Positions 1 through 12,159 of a stretch of DNA of 64,000 bases are shown here, piece by piece; positions within the stretch are counted from its first letter, which is position 1, and every line of letters begins with the position of its first letter. Source of the stretch: Aselliscus stoliczkanus. Taxonomy: Eukaryota; Chordata; Mammalia; Chiroptera; Hipposideridae. A program made the position numbers and the translations under genes. The stretch covers positions 103,693,921 through 103,757,920 of the forward strand of contig CM066733.1 of assembly GCA_033961575.1 (NCBI GenBank). The letters run 5' to 3'. The notes beneath the pieces are model-generated. The model was not told the DNA's origin and ran no database searches. It worked only from the letters and a program-made list of their open reading frames with translations.

Positions 1-154
1 TTATTTGCAGTTTTTTGTAATTTTAATGAAAACATTTATATTGCCATTTTTGTAAGTCAAAACAATCTAATGCTAGAATTTCATATGTTTTGATCTAATA
101 CAAGAACACATCCTAGTCTTAAATTATAGCAGCTAAATCTTTTTAAATTCTGGG

Positions 155-425
155 AGGCTGCATGGTATAGCAAAAAGAATATGAATAGAGAGTTAGTCAA
201 GCATACTTTTGCATCAAACACATTCTGCATACATACTAGCTCTGTGACCTTGTAAAATTCCTTAACTTCTCTGTGCCCTTAATTGCCTCACTTATCAGAT
301 AGCAATTATTACCTGGAAGGTTATCATAAGATTTAAATTTAAACACCAAAAACAACAACAAAAAAAAACACATAAAAATCACCAAGCACATTGCCTGGAA
401 GAAGATATTCAACAAATATTTCATC
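155..425 (+). repeat. MIR SINE fragment
   Basis: The core motif TGTGACCTTG is followed by CTTAACTTCTCTGTGCC and a TCAGATAG/AATTATTACCT stretch, the usual order in the MIR core and 3' part. The copy is old and interrupted by an A/CA-rich insertion near 345-375. It is non-coding. Confidence 0.75.
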
Positions 426-429
426 TTTC

Positions 430-2520
430 CTCTTTATTCTTATTCCTAAATGGAAATATAATTGGTCTAAAAACTGTAGTCTAAAGGGCGCTTGACAAAT
501 TGATCAAATAAGCACCTTTAGTTTGTTGTATGAATCGTGTGTCTATGTGTCTGTGTGTGTGTGTGCATGCACATGCATGGTAAAATGAGCTGCACATCAC
601 ACTATAATTCGATTTGCCTTTCTGGCAAGAATTGCTCTTAGTAAATGTCTCCCATTTATTCTTATCTCAAGTGGAAATTCAGGGAAATTTTCATTTTTGT
701 TACAAAAAGACTATTTTATGAATTATTGATCATTTAACAAATTCATTAAATTATGTCAGGGTTACTAACCTAGTGCTTTTAAAATATATTAGCTACCTGA
801 ATTTTACTACTATGACACTGACTATCAAAGAAAACTGGAGACCTTTTTCCTTTCCAAATGATTTTCTGACTGTTCACTTTGAGAAACTAATGGGCGGCAA
901 GTTTCAGTCCTTTCTCAACTGGAATTTTCCTTTCTTTTAGACATCCACTAAAAATTTATATCACGTTTGCCCATGATTTGAGAATCTATGACTCTAGAAA
1001 AAAAAATGGTATTTTAAATTATTTCTACTTTTCCAAAATTGCTTTCAAAGAAGGCACAATGAAAAGAGTAGCAATTTTTAACATACCAGTGTTCACAGGG
1101 CCAAATGCTTTGTTTGTAGCTTTATATTCTTTGTTTGGGGAAAAAAAAATCTGTCCAGTTTAATTTCTGAGTTTTACTGAAACCTTACCAAGTTTTTGGT
1201 GCAGGCTTCAGTGCTTTATATAGTCCCTGTTTTGTTCTTTGATCCCCTGCTTGAGTCCTCTGCAGTTAAAGCGGAGGTCGGAACTAAACCCTCCTGGACT
1301 TCTGACTTGAAAGGATGAGAAGCTACATGCAGTTAAAAATGTAAGAGCAAAATATTCACATCACTTACACCTTATTGATCAAGTCTTAAATTCTAGTGAC
1401 TATATGAAAGAAGGGATTATCCTATTATTGACATTATATTTAAGCTATCTGGTGTTGAAATTTTTCTGCTTTATGGCAAAGATTAGAGTGTTACTTCACT
1501 TATCCCAAGAGACATTCAAGAACAGAAACCAAAGTGATCTGTATATAAAATATAAAACGAGGCACCTCCCTACCAAAAATTGTTATCGACCTCCCATTGC
1601 ACCTCAACAAAATCTGAGTTCCTCACTATGGGTTGGTGGCCATTTGGCTGCCCAGCAACTAAATTCCCTTTTTATGTGGCAGCAAATTCCCATTTGGGGA
1701 GTCTCCCTGAAGCCAAAGGTCCAAGCATTTCTTCTCCAACCCTGACCACCTAAGGCACACAGCCATGACCTATGTTTGTCCAATTGGGCCCCCTCCAGGT
1801 GGGATTCTGAATGCTGAGAGAAGGCTACAGAGCTGGAGAGATGGGTGAGAAATTCTTACTTATAGATATCAATTAGCAGCATTAACTGTCCAGTGGAGGC
1901 ACAGACATCAGTGTTATCCTAAAGAGATAGTTTCTCCTTGTACTCTTCCTTGGTTCCTGTTCATTTTCCAAGCCTATTTCTCCATGTTTTTGATTGTTTG
2001 TTTTGTTTTTATCAATTATGAATAGTATCCACTATGTTACAATAAATTCCTTTCTGCTTAGGATAGCCATAGCTGCCTTCCATTGTTTGCAACCAGAAAC
2101 CTATCTGACTGATGCCTGGCATACGACTCTTTACTTCCAAGCACTCTCCCTCATGTTGACAGCATTCAGGTTCACTGGACTTCTTCAGTTTCTCAAACAT
2201 TTGACTCTCTTTCCTTCCCTTGCCCATTCAGTTCCCTCTGCTAAGAGCTTTTTTTTTTTTTTCCCCTTACATGGCTAGCTAGCTTTTCTTCTTCTTTTGG
2301 ATCTAACTTCAAATGCCCCTAATTCAGAGAGACTGTCCCATGTGGGAGAGATGATCCTATGCCCATGCTGCTTCCTTCTTTTCCCCTCCTCCTCCTCCTT
2401 CTTCCTTTGCATGCATATTAGTCCATTACTTGCCAGCCAATTCATAATTTCTGGAGAGCACACAAACAATAAGCAACATACACTTGATATCATAAAACAA
2501 AGAAAAAGCTAAAATTTTAT
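430..2520. other. no gene recognised; AT-rich with pyrimidine-rich patches
   Basis: There is a short TG run at about 545-565, a T run at about 2250-2262 and a CCT/CTT-rich stretch at about 2378-2408. The segment at about 1770-1815 faintly resembles an ancient mammalian repeat. Open frames here (for example 1404-1745) have no domain, no conserved motif and a simple composition. I see no promoter or splice architecture. Confidence 0.5.
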
Positions 2521-4640
2521 ATCTATATCATTATCATTTAAACTTAGTATATATTGCATGCAGAGTGCATGCCACTTTGAACATGAAGGTTAACATTAAC
2601 AAAGGTCTAAATATGACACTTTGTGTAAATTCTCTTCTCACAAGTTATCAGGCATAATCCTCAAGCCATAAGATAAATTATCTGAAGAGTCAGGTTCGAA
2701 CAAAAAGAAACTGGAAACTTAGAGATATTTGAAATTCTAAAACTCAGAATGGAGGCTTTAATCTGAATGTTATAAACGTTGTGCCAAAGAACACTTTCTT
2801 GATATTTATTATAATGCCAATAAAAAAAAATAACTAATGTCTCAAAATTCTTTAGCTTTTCTATATAAGCAAGCTTATAGAGACTTTGGCTGGATTTTTT
2901 TGTTAAAGCAATAGTATTACCAGATTCTTATATTTTCCCTCTGCTTGGGGCCATTAAAATGAATATTTTCTTACTGTAAATTGGAAATCTTGAGACTTGG
3001 GGGACACTGAATTAATCCGTGCTGAGGAAGCAAGTAAAGATGACAGCAAAGATTGAAAGATCACCTTGGCTTCCTTGAGCCCCCTGTGTGGTGAATATAT
3101 ATATATATCATAAATCTGATATGTATATTATATATGTACTATAGGACTTTAGCATAGAGCCTTCTGAGACAGGCACAACAGCAATCACCAATAGGCATGC
3201 TAAAGAGCATGATATGATACTTGGGCACAATGTCCATTTATGGAATAAAAAAAAAAAATTTCTTTTTTCCTCCCTGGAGCAGCAAGAAGAGTGCCACCAT
3301 ACTTTGTCAATTCCACTTCAAGTTATTATGCTCTTCGCCCCCTTCATTAAAGCACTGGTATGCAAGTGATCATTCCTAATAATAGGCTCTCCACTATTAG
3401 AAGTGGGCCTTTTTCATTTCTCACCAAATTATGAAATAGCTTCCCATTATAACTTACGTTCTGTATGCTCCAGCCAAGACTTTTCTCTCATCTTAAAATG
3501 CTGTGCTTTAAATGGGCCTCTAATGTATAATTTTATTGTTTGAGCATTTCATTTTCTTTTTGATTTATGTTTCTTTATAGCTGGTTAGACAGCTCTTTGT
3601 GATCTTTTGATGAAAGATTCTACATAAATAAAATTGACTGAGAAGGGGAACCCTGATGGAGAATGCTCTCTGCACTTTGCAAACTTAAGATCAAGATTCA
3701 AGTCTCAAATTAAAGATTCAAAGGACTCTCCAGCTTTTCCTCTTCCTGCTTTTTATGTTAAAAATCCAGGTTAATATTGGTAATTTTACTCTATGCTGGA
3801 ATTAATCTGCTATGTATTGTCTGAAGGGGTAGTTTTGGATTTTTTTTAACCAAAATGTATTGAAATGCCAAGGTTAGAATAAGTAAATAATTATAATGAT
3901 TATGCTGACTGAATTCAACACCACTTAGCCTTTAAACTTCCAATTTAAAAAACATATATAATTAGTATTTAGAACAGTCAACCAAATAGATGCCAGTCTT
4001 TTACTAACCAGTAGTTATCTGAAAAACTTGAGGTTTTTATGTTATTTCCAAAATCCTTTTACAATTTTTAAAATATTTTCCTATTTATTCAATCCCAGGG
4101 TATTGGGACACAACCTAAGAAAATCCCTTTTCCTTACTACACTTCAAGGTACCCATGAATGCTTCATGACTGACTAGTTTTTAACATTTCATCCAGTGTA
4201 CTGTCAACAGGATCTGTCTTGCCTAATGCAGAGACCAGAAATTTTTTCAGTGAACTTAAGAAAATAATATATACATGTTATAATTTGTGCTTCAGTCTAA
4301 ACAGTCCTTTCTTTCTTTTTTCTTCTTTAAAATAACAACTTTCAATTTTAAATAATAGTAACTGCTGTTACTTATAATTGGCTTTTGAAGAATCATCATG
4401 GAAGATTAATTATAAGGAAAAATGTTAGGAATGGCCTGAACCTGCAGCATTCACTGTCATCAGAATTCTGTATCCTTCTCAATTAAATTTCTACCAGGAT
4501 TGAGAGCAAAGAAGAGAAGCTAAAGTAAGTCACTGCTTTGACTCTTGCACCTGTTTATCAGAAGTGTGTTCACTAGTTGACTTATTTTTTATTGTTTTGT
4601 CCTAAGATTCAGAGTTGGGTGGGGGTATCAGGGAGTTGCA
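2521..4640. other. no gene or clear repeat recognised; AT-rich
   Basis: Both strands were read. Stop codons are dense in all frames. A short (AT)n stretch lies at about 3097-3150. No recognised SINE, LINE or DNA transposon is visible, so this could be unique or conserved non-coding sequence. Confidence 0.45.
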
Positions 4641-5122
4641 AAAAGTTGAGGAAATAGGGGGCCGGCCAAGTGATGCATTGGTGAAGAGCTGGCTTGGGAC
4701 GCCAGCGGCCCAGGTTCAGAGCCCACATATGAGGGCCAGTGACATTACCCTCTATAGCTAATAACAGCTCCACCTGGAGCTGGGCTGTGAGCCCCGGCGA
4801 CGGCGTAGGCTGCAGCCCCTGCTGCAGTGGGCTGCCATAGGCTACAGAGAGTGGCCGGCAGCCAGCGTGAGCGGCCAGCAGCCTGTGTGAGCTGCCAATA
4901 GCTGCAGTGAGTGACCATCCAGAGGCCGGTGACCGATCTGCCTCATCTGGGAAGAGCACAATGACAATACCAACATGGGCCAATGAAGCAACGTCCTCCA
5001 GAACTAGACTGAAGAACAAAAAGACAGCAACTTGTCTGTTCCCCTTCCCGGTTCCCCAATGCTGTTCCCCTCTCCCAATTCCCCAATAAAATATCTTTAA
5101 AAAAAAAAAGTTGAGGAAATAG
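4641..5122 (+). mobile_element. long tRNA-derived SINE with perfect 17-bp target-site duplication
   Basis: The SINE runs from about 4658 (GGGGCCGGCC head) to 5105 (A tail). The 17 bases at 4641-4657, AAAAGTTGAGGAAATAG, recur exactly at 5106-5122. The order is: tRNA-like head, CATATGAGGGCCAGTGACA, a long GC-rich CTG/CAG-rich body, a CCTCCAGAACTAGACTGAA module (4995-5013), two CCCCAAT motifs, and AATAAAATATCTTT before the A tail. The AATAAA plus TCTTT ending marks the T+ class of SINE. The perfect duplication implies a recent insertion. The 183-codon minus-strand frame across it is a by-product of the GC-rich body. Confidence 0.92.
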
Positions 5123-5129
5123 AAAAGGA

Positions 5130-5350
5130 ATAATAACTCATATTTATAAATATTTTCCATTTATAAAGCACTTTTGCATATATTTTAATGTTTAATTCTC
5201 ACAATAATGCTATGAAAGAAATATGATTGCTATTTTACAGATAAGGAAATTAGATGCTAAGAGAGAATATGGGACGAGCCCGCTATCACAGTGTCTCAGA
5301 GGTAGTGTGAGTTGAAGCTATGATTGGAATGGGTCTTCTAATTTCAACCC
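5130..5350 (-). repeat. MIR SINE
   Basis: Reverse-oriented MIR hallmarks are visible: TTATAAAGCACTTTTGCATA, TTTACAGATAAGGAAATTAG and a degraded GGAATG...AACCCTG end. Confidence 0.75.
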
Positions 5351-6225
5351 TGTACTCTTATCCCAGCATTGAGGGAGCTAACTCATTGAAGACAAGAAGG
5401 GTCCAGGAATTCAGTGTAGCCTTGGGGTACTGAGACTGTCTCTGGTGCAGTAGAAAGGGTGAGTGGCTGCAGTTCCCTCTGGAGGCCAAGAACAAGTAGC
5501 AAGGGTGTGGTGGCAGCTGTGGAAGGTGAGAGAAAGGATGGAAGGCTAGGCCACTGTGATCAAAGAAAGGAAGTCTAGGGCAGTGAACAAAATGTTTAAA
5601 ATATTAACTTTTTTTTTCTCTCTGGAATTTTTTTCCTCTTTCTTATGTTTCCTCCAATACACGCAGCCTGGTGCATTCATTATATTAGGGAAAGAATGTC
5701 ACCATATAAAGCAGAGAAAAGGGCTTTTCATTTCAAAATCCTAGATTCTGACGAAACAAAGGATATAAACACAAAATTGGGAGAGAAAACTAATAGAAAA
5801 AGACTAGACGATCCCACCCACAGGCTAGATAAAAGATTCCTACACTAAGAGAGGGATTAAGGGGGAACTGGGTAGGAAGAGATGGATGGGAATGATGGAA
5901 TTCCCAGATGGGTGGAGAGGAGCCTTTCTGCATAAAACCTTGCATAAAGCTCTGCACAGATGGAAAGACATGGGGAAGAATCGACTTGTGGGCTGTCCAA
6001 GCAGAAAGGGGCTTAAACAGCCTCATGGAACATCCTATAGAGTAAGGTGAAACAGGACACAGCATGATCAGAGAGAACTTGCCATTAGGAGCAAAGGATG
6101 GCACAGCAGCAACTCTCTTGGGCTGGTTACTGAGACAAATGGAGGCAAGGACACTCAGTCTATGAGATATGGACAGTTAGCACCGAGGATCAGACCCTCC
6201 CATTACTCTGCCTGAGTATGCCCCC
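5351..6225. other. no gene recognised; purine-rich
   Basis: G/A-rich sequence with no convincing reading frame and no repeat I can name. Old LTR or LINE debris is possible. Confidence 0.4.
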
Positions 6226-6226
<1 letters not shown>

Positions 6227-6262
<36 letters not shown>

Positions 6263-6266
6263 ACAA
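6227..6266. repeat. (CA)n microsatellite
   Basis: About 13 uninterrupted CA units, then an imperfect extension (AAACACACACAAA). Confidence 0.95.
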
Positions 6267-7308
6267 AGCTTCTGTGCAACAGGGAGACAGAGGGAACCTT
6301 GAGTTGACCAAGGTTCTGCCACATGGAAAAGGAAAACTTAAAGTAGAAATTAAGTTCAGGATGAAAAACAAAGTAAACGTTATATTTCTAGCAGGCCTGA
6401 ATTTCTAGGCTTAGATTCAGCCAGGCAGACTGCAGGTATCTTAGCAGAGGTGGAGCCTGCCTTGGACTCTGGAGATCCAGGTGGGATGTGCCGCTAAGGA
6501 GCCTGTGTCCAGTGGCCGAGGACAGTTGCGCAGCATCACAGAGAGAATGAAATTATGAGTCAGAAGAACCCAAAGAGGGATAAAGAGCAGAGACATAGCT
6601 AAGGACAAGGATGAAGATGAAGTTAAGGACAATATCAAGAAATAAATGGAAGGGAGTGGAAGGAAAAGGTGAGAATATGGGCAAATCCATGACTGAATCA
6701 GGCTCTTCAGGATGGGAGAGTAGGAGAGAGCAGCAGAAATAGAGCAAGAACTTCAAATAAAGAGAAACACAGAAAAGATGTCAAATGAAATGGCCCTGAA
6801 GATTAAGGCCACCAACAACAACTCCAAACTCAGAATAAATGAGCAATAGTGTAATCAAAGACGGGCAGAGGAAACCGGCAGGAAGCAAAAGGAAGAATGG
6901 AAACAGACAAGGGAGTAAAGGGAGGAAGGTTATTATTCCACATGAAATGACCGGGGCGTTGAGAAGTCTGGATCTGCAAAATGGAACACATTAGAAAGTA
7001 AGTTCCAGGGGCTAAAAAGGGATTTTGTTTATAAATAAATTGGAGCAGATAACATAGGACATATTGGGTTAATACAGGAGAGGTATAAATGATGATACCT
7101 GGGCCAAGGAAAAGATATGTTCATTCAAAAAGATATGTTGACTCCTGTAATCCTCAGAGTTATGCTCACAGCTGAGACAAATAAAATAAGACATGATGTT
7201 GGATTTCCAGGAGGCTACAACATAAGGGATGAGATGGTGGACAGGCCAGCAAATAGTGATACTGTTCATAGGATGGAAAAGTACTGTGGTAGTTTGAAGA
7301 AAGAAAAG
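6267..7308. other. no gene recognised; purine-rich
   Basis: G/A-rich sequence with scattered short open frames on both strands that lack domains. It resembles old repeat debris, but I cannot name the family. Confidence 0.4.
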
Positions 7309-7375
7309 GTGTGCACACATGCACACTCATGCACACACATGTACACGTACACACACACACACACACACACACACA
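7309..7375. repeat. (CA)n microsatellite, imperfect then perfect
   Basis: It starts as a GCACACATGCACAC-like interrupted array and ends in about 12 perfect CA units. Confidence 0.95.
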
Positions 7376-7379
7376 TAAT

Positions 7380-8900
7380 CTAAGCCAGATCCCATTTTCA
7401 TCATGTTGAAAAGTTCGTATCAGAGACTTAATCAATTATTCATGAAAAATAGCTCTGTGAATTTACTTTTAGTCACTTGATCAGACATATAGGCATATTG
7501 GTTGTGTGTTACTCTTAAAAAGCAAATGAAAATTATTCAACTGTACATGACACCAAAATTCCCAAAAGTAAAATCATGGCTTAAAAATAGGTTTTGCCGG
7601 CAAGTTCCTGCCCTATGTCTTCCAGTCATTGTTCTTCCCATGTAACTTTATATCTACTCAAGGTATAGATATAGATACATAAATAATTACAGATCTCTCT
7701 TTTTTTAATCCAATATCTGTAAATATCTTTTGACTCCTCACTCTGGAAGAGGACGATATGAATACTTTCACCCTTCCGTTTGGCTTTTCTTCGCTCTCCA
7801 ACTGTTACCTCAGCTGGTCATACTTACACTGCATCCTGATATCATAATTAGGTTTATCATAATCATAACTTCGTTGTCTGTAGGTTAATTTTAAAAGCCA
7901 GAAACGTGACTATGTAAATATTGTTTCTTGGAAAGCTCAAATAGTAAACTATAATTACACTGGTTTTCACATACAGCTTTTTTCTTTTCTGGAATTCCTC
8001 ATTGTTTTCTTTCTAGCAACTATTAGTTTCTATCATATCTTTTTTTCATTTGTCTAATTCTCCATCTCATTGGATAGCCTATCCACTTCCCCTTTACACA
8101 GAAAACACCCTCCCAGGACCATTGCTCTTTGTTTCCAACCTGGATTCATTGCTCCTCTAGCATGCCACTTTGCCTTCACCCTAAGATCCTACCCTTCCCT
8201 GCTTTCCTGGGTTGATTCTACCACTTCATGCATCCACCCCATGATTACTTGTTCTTGGTTACATCCTCCTTTTGCTGGCACACATCTTGAAGTATTTTTC
8301 TAATAAAGTGGGTTTGGGAGGTACCCTATTTATTCTACTCTTCAGGATAAATACATCCACCTCTGTTACAAATAGCATCGACAACCCAGTAACCCATCAT
8401 ATCTCTCAGCTCTCTCAGAGTGCTCCAGTTAGTGCCCTCCAACTGTCAGAGCCTAGGAACTCTTTTTTCCTGAATTACTAAAAAAGTACAGAAAGCCATG
8501 CTGCCAATGACCAGTGGATGAAAGTGCATCCGGAAGTGCATGAAGATGCTGAGGAATTAACAATTGCTGGTAGCCCATCTAAGCAATCGCTTTCAGGATG
8601 TGTATATATTACCTTAGCTCCCTCAACCTTGGATGCAATAATTCTGAGATGCATGCTTTGTCCCATTTCCCAGTTTCCCTGTATGATTGAGCTAGAGTTG
8701 CCCACAGTGATAGCTGGCTGAATAGTTAACTCCCCCTTATTAACTACCCGTCTTCCCTGCTTTACTTCCCCCACTTACCTACCAATAATCGCTACACTTC
8801 CCACATAAACCTCTTACTCTCAAATTTATGTCTCAGGTTGTGTGCTTCAGTGAAAACCTTAACTAAGACAAGAACCAGCAGTTTTGAGCTCCCACTTTGT
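7380..8900. other. no gene or clear repeat recognised
   Basis: Read on both strands. Short frames (for example 8070-8303 and 8478-8774) show no recognisable domain, and no splice-bounded exon stands out. Confidence 0.4.
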
Positions 8901-8904
8901 GATA

Positions 8905-9095
8905 TGTACTGCATTACTTAATCTCCACAACAGCCCTCTGAGAAAAATTATTGTAGAGATTAGAATGATATAGTACATTATTTAATTATAGATATAGAAA
9001 TGGGGGTCAGCAAGTCAATAGCATGCAAAACGCAGATTCTCATTCTTTTCACCTGAAGCCAAAGCCCGTGTCCTGCCCACTGTACCCTGAGGCCC
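8905..9095 (-). repeat. MIR SINE, degraded
   Basis: ACTTAATCTCCACAACAGCC followed by a degraded AGATATAGAAATGGGG and a CACTGTACCCTGAGGCC end is the reverse MIR order. Confidence 0.5.
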
Positions 9096-9911
9096 TGTTC
9101 ATAGACTGGGGGTCATAAGCACCTCCTGGCACCCCCTTCTTACCTCTGAGGAAGGTTCTAAACCCCTAACCCACACAAACATTAAAATCTTTTTCTTTTG
9201 CCACTTCCAATCCCTTACAAATCCACACAGTATTCACAAATACATGTATTTCTTCCATACCTACTGCCTAATTTTCAATAAGCCAGCCCTGATTTCCTTC
9301 AGCCCTTCAGCTTATAGGCAAGTGCTTATTTTCATGGCTGATTAATGTTTCTGATTAGTCCTCCAAGCAGGAAATCCAATATCCCTTAGGGGAACCCTAA
9401 AGATGCAGATGACCATGAATTCAAGGAAGCCTATTCACAACAAAAATCAATGGAGAAAGGAGGCAATGTTAACGCAGACAACAGCTCTACCAGTTTCCAA
9501 ATGCAAGTGCTCAGACGCAGGGCGTGGAGGGAGGCAGAGGATAACAGAGAACGTATTCAGCATACCAAATCGCAGTTTCATCACTCTCAAAGCCAGCTTT
9601 AACAACTGCCTTCCCAGTGTAGAAATTTAAAGCTGCCTTTTTGTGAATTTTGACTGGTTTATAGCCCTGAAAGAAAACTTCGCCCCTCCCAGAGACTACC
9701 TCTTGGACTGAGTGCTGTCTAGGGGCCAAGAGGGCTTGGTTTCACAAAAGCCACATCACAACCACAGCACAGGTATTATTAGAATAATTTCAAGGCCATG
9801 GAACTGTTTTAAAAACTGTAGAAAGGTGAACAGTACACGGAGTTCTGTAGCATGTAGCTTATATGAATACATGATCATAAAGTTTTCTAACAAGATTTTA
9901 ACAGGGCAGGC

Positions 9912-10087
9912 TTTTTTTTTTTAAATTGGGGGACAGTGTGTTTTTCCAGGACCCATCAGCTCCAAGTCAATTAGTTGTTTCAGTCTAGTTGTGGAGGGCG
10001 TAGTTCAGTGGCCCATGCAAGGATCAAACCAGCAACCTTGGTGTTGTGAGCACTGCGCTCTAACCAACTGAGCTAACCGGCTGGCCC
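9912..10087 (-). mobile_element. tRNA-Ile-type SINE
   Basis: On the minus strand the head reads GGTTAGCTCAGTTGGTTAGA, which is the A-box region of a tRNA-Ile-like sequence. A B-box-like GGTTTGATCC follows. The body contains CCTCCACAACTAGACTGAA (plus-strand 9979-9997), then CTGTCCCCCAATTTAAA and an A tail, seen as the T run at 9912-9922. The body module is shared with the long SINEs at 4658, 28488 and 48932, although the head differs. A target duplication is not clear, perhaps AGGNNAGGCTTTT-like with mismatches. Confidence 0.9.
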
Positions 10088-10089
10088 CA

Positions 10090-11070
10090 GGATAGACTTT
10101 TTTAATCTAACAAATATAACTTTCCCTTAGCCACTATTTAATTATCCTGTTGGTTAATTCTTTACAGATCATGTAACAATATTGCATCCCTTCCACTTCC
10201 TTCTGACTGTCCAGTGGAGACTGACATATAGGACTGGAAAGAAGTGTAGATTTGTCAAGGTCAGATCTACAAGAGAGAAGGGCTTTATCCATCAACCAGT
10301 TGTCTCTCTCCTCTGCCACACCTGACTCAGCCATGAAGGACCCTGTCTCCACAAAAGATCTTTCCTTTATCCTCCACTAGCTCTGTTCAGGCTGTTAAAT
10401 AGCCTGAAGTCTGAGAAATTGTACTTGGCTTATGAATCAGAAAATTTTGTGTCTACATTTTGAAACATTGGTCAATAGTTATTATTCTATTTGGTGCCTG
10501 GCTCTGTATTAGACAGTAGATGTGATACAAAATGACTACTGTTACTTATATTTGAATAGTATATTACATATACATAGCCTAAAAATAGTGTCACCCATTT
10601 TTATGCAGTACCAAGAAGTTGATGGAAAGGGACAGGATATAGAAATTGACAGCTGTCTAGTTCCACCCATATCAAATGTTGTGACTTAGCTTTATTTGTT
10701 TCTTTAGTCCAGTGGGTCATTAATTCACACAATCATGTTATAAAGAAATTTTTCCCATTGAAAAACACAATGAAAATTAACTTAAGTAAGATTGGGAGCT
10801 CAGTATCCAGGTCACCACCCACACCCACCATGCGCGCATGCATGCACACACACACAGAACGCAGGACCAGAGCCCTGTAGATAAGACAGAATCACCAAAA
10901 GAAAAACACTTCATGTGCTATGTAAAGTAATATATGTAAGGTACTAGCAGACTACCTGGGAAAAAGTAGAAATATAACAGATGCTTATGCTTGTGGGGTA
11001 CATCTGTTGTTTCTGACAGCCAGCATCCATACTCCAAATTGGCCTTAGGAAACCACCCTAACTCTACTTT
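10090..11070. other. no gene recognised; short CA-rich stretch
   Basis: A GCGCGCATGCATGCACACAC stretch (about 10831-10855) forms alternating purine-pyrimidine DNA. Nothing else is recognisable. Confidence 0.4.
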
Positions 11071-11074
11071 CAAC

Positions 11075-11490
11075 CCTCATATTTGGACAGGATTAACACA
11101 CCACCAATTCCAAGGGCAGGTCTTCATTGGCCTAAACCAACTGGCACAACTCATTTCTCCCAAAATGATTGGAGACAGGCACGTGACCCAATCAGAGCCA
11201 ATGAGACTTTTGCTGAGACTTCTGGGACAGACACAAAAATTTTTCCCAGATGGACTTGAACCTTGAAGCCTGTGGACTAGAATTGCTACTGCCATCTTTA
11301 CTCCACATGAAGTCTGAGAAAGAAAGCAAAGCTAATAATAGATAGAAATAAACTAGCTTCTGATCACCTTGTTTGAGCTATAATCAAAAACCAGTATTCT
11401 TGGACCATTTTGCTACGTGAGACAATAAGACAGTTTATTTAATCCAGCTTAGACTCAATTTTCTGTCATTTGCAATCTGAAGTCCTAAGG
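11075..11490 (+). repeat. ancient mammalian interspersed repeat (family not named)
   Basis: It carries hallmarks I associate with a widespread old family: CACGTGACCCAATCAGAGCC, AATGAGACTTTTGCTGAGAC, then TACGTGAGACAATAAGACAG and a TTTCTGTCATTTGCAATCTG end. The 91-codon frame inside is a chance frame. Confidence 0.6.
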
Positions 11491-12025
11491 AAAATGGTTT
11501 ATAAGCCTCTCTCCCTCCTCCATGAACCCAACAAACTTGTGTAAACCTGGCATCAAAGTGATTGCAACACAACATCCAAATTCCTGACATTATTCATCTT
11601 ATTGGCACTTGGCACCTATATGTGCATAGTGACAGGCTTAATTGTTCATATTGGCTGTGCCTTTTGATGCCACAATCTCCTTCCTAAGCCATATAAATAA
11701 ATAAATGTTACCTCTGTCTCAAAGTATATGGAATTATTTTAAAAATGGAAGCAAGGACTAATGTAAGGACACAAAGTTGAGTACCATGCTGATGCATTCC
11801 AGTCTAAAATAGAATTTTAGGGAGGCATGACAGAGTCCACTAAAATCAATAAACTTGGCATGAAAAATTATTCACATGAAATTCTAAGGACATGTGACTT
11901 CAGAGTTACATGGTAGATTTTAACGGGCTCATCAAATGTTTTCTCCCCGAGTATACTCTGCCCCCTTCTAAGGTGATGCTATCCTGCAAAACTGCTGCCA
12001 CTGTCCCAAATATTTGGACTTCAAA
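11491..12025. other. no gene recognised
   Basis: AT-rich, with a short AAAT run at about 11690-11705. No exon or repeat recognised. Confidence 0.4.
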
Positions 12026-12027
12026 AG

Positions 12028-12154
12028 CTAGTAGCAGGGCCGGCAGAGTGGCGCGGTGGTTAAGCGCTGGCTTGGGAAGCCAGTGGCCCAGGTTCGGTCC
12101 CACATATGAGGGCCAGTGACACTGCCCTCAAAAAAAAAAAAAAAAGTAGTAGCA
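12028..12154 (+). mobile_element. short (monomer) tRNA-derived SINE
   Basis: The SINE body is about 12037-12145. The head GGCCGGCAGAGTGGCGCGGT, TTAAGCGCTGGCTTGG and the B-box-like GGTTCGGTCCC are followed directly by CACATATGAGGGCCAGTGAC, CTGCCCTC and an A tail. Flanks CTAGTAGCA (12028-12036) and GTAGTAGCA (12146-12154) look like a target duplication with one mismatch. It lacks the long body seen at 4658. Confidence 0.9.
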
Positions 12155-12159
12155 CATTC

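Noticed and set aside
4609..5160. 183-codon open frame on the minus strand
   Set aside because: It lies almost wholly in the antisense of a young SINE and its flanks. A similar antisense frame appears in the SINE at 28472-28900, so it is a property of the SINE body.
7309..7375. Frames encoding THTHTH or CVCVCV repeats (also at 6177, 16292, 55508 and 56214)
   Set aside because: They are translations of CA/TG microsatellites.
9912..10087. Possible tRNA-Ile gene
   Set aside because: The A- and B-box regions are tRNA-like, but the anticodon stem and acceptor do not close, and a SINE body and A tail follow.
12037..12120. Possible tRNA gene (GTGGTTAAGCGC...GGTTCGGTCCC)
   Set aside because: Repeated at least five times in the window with A tails and target duplications, so it is a SINE head.
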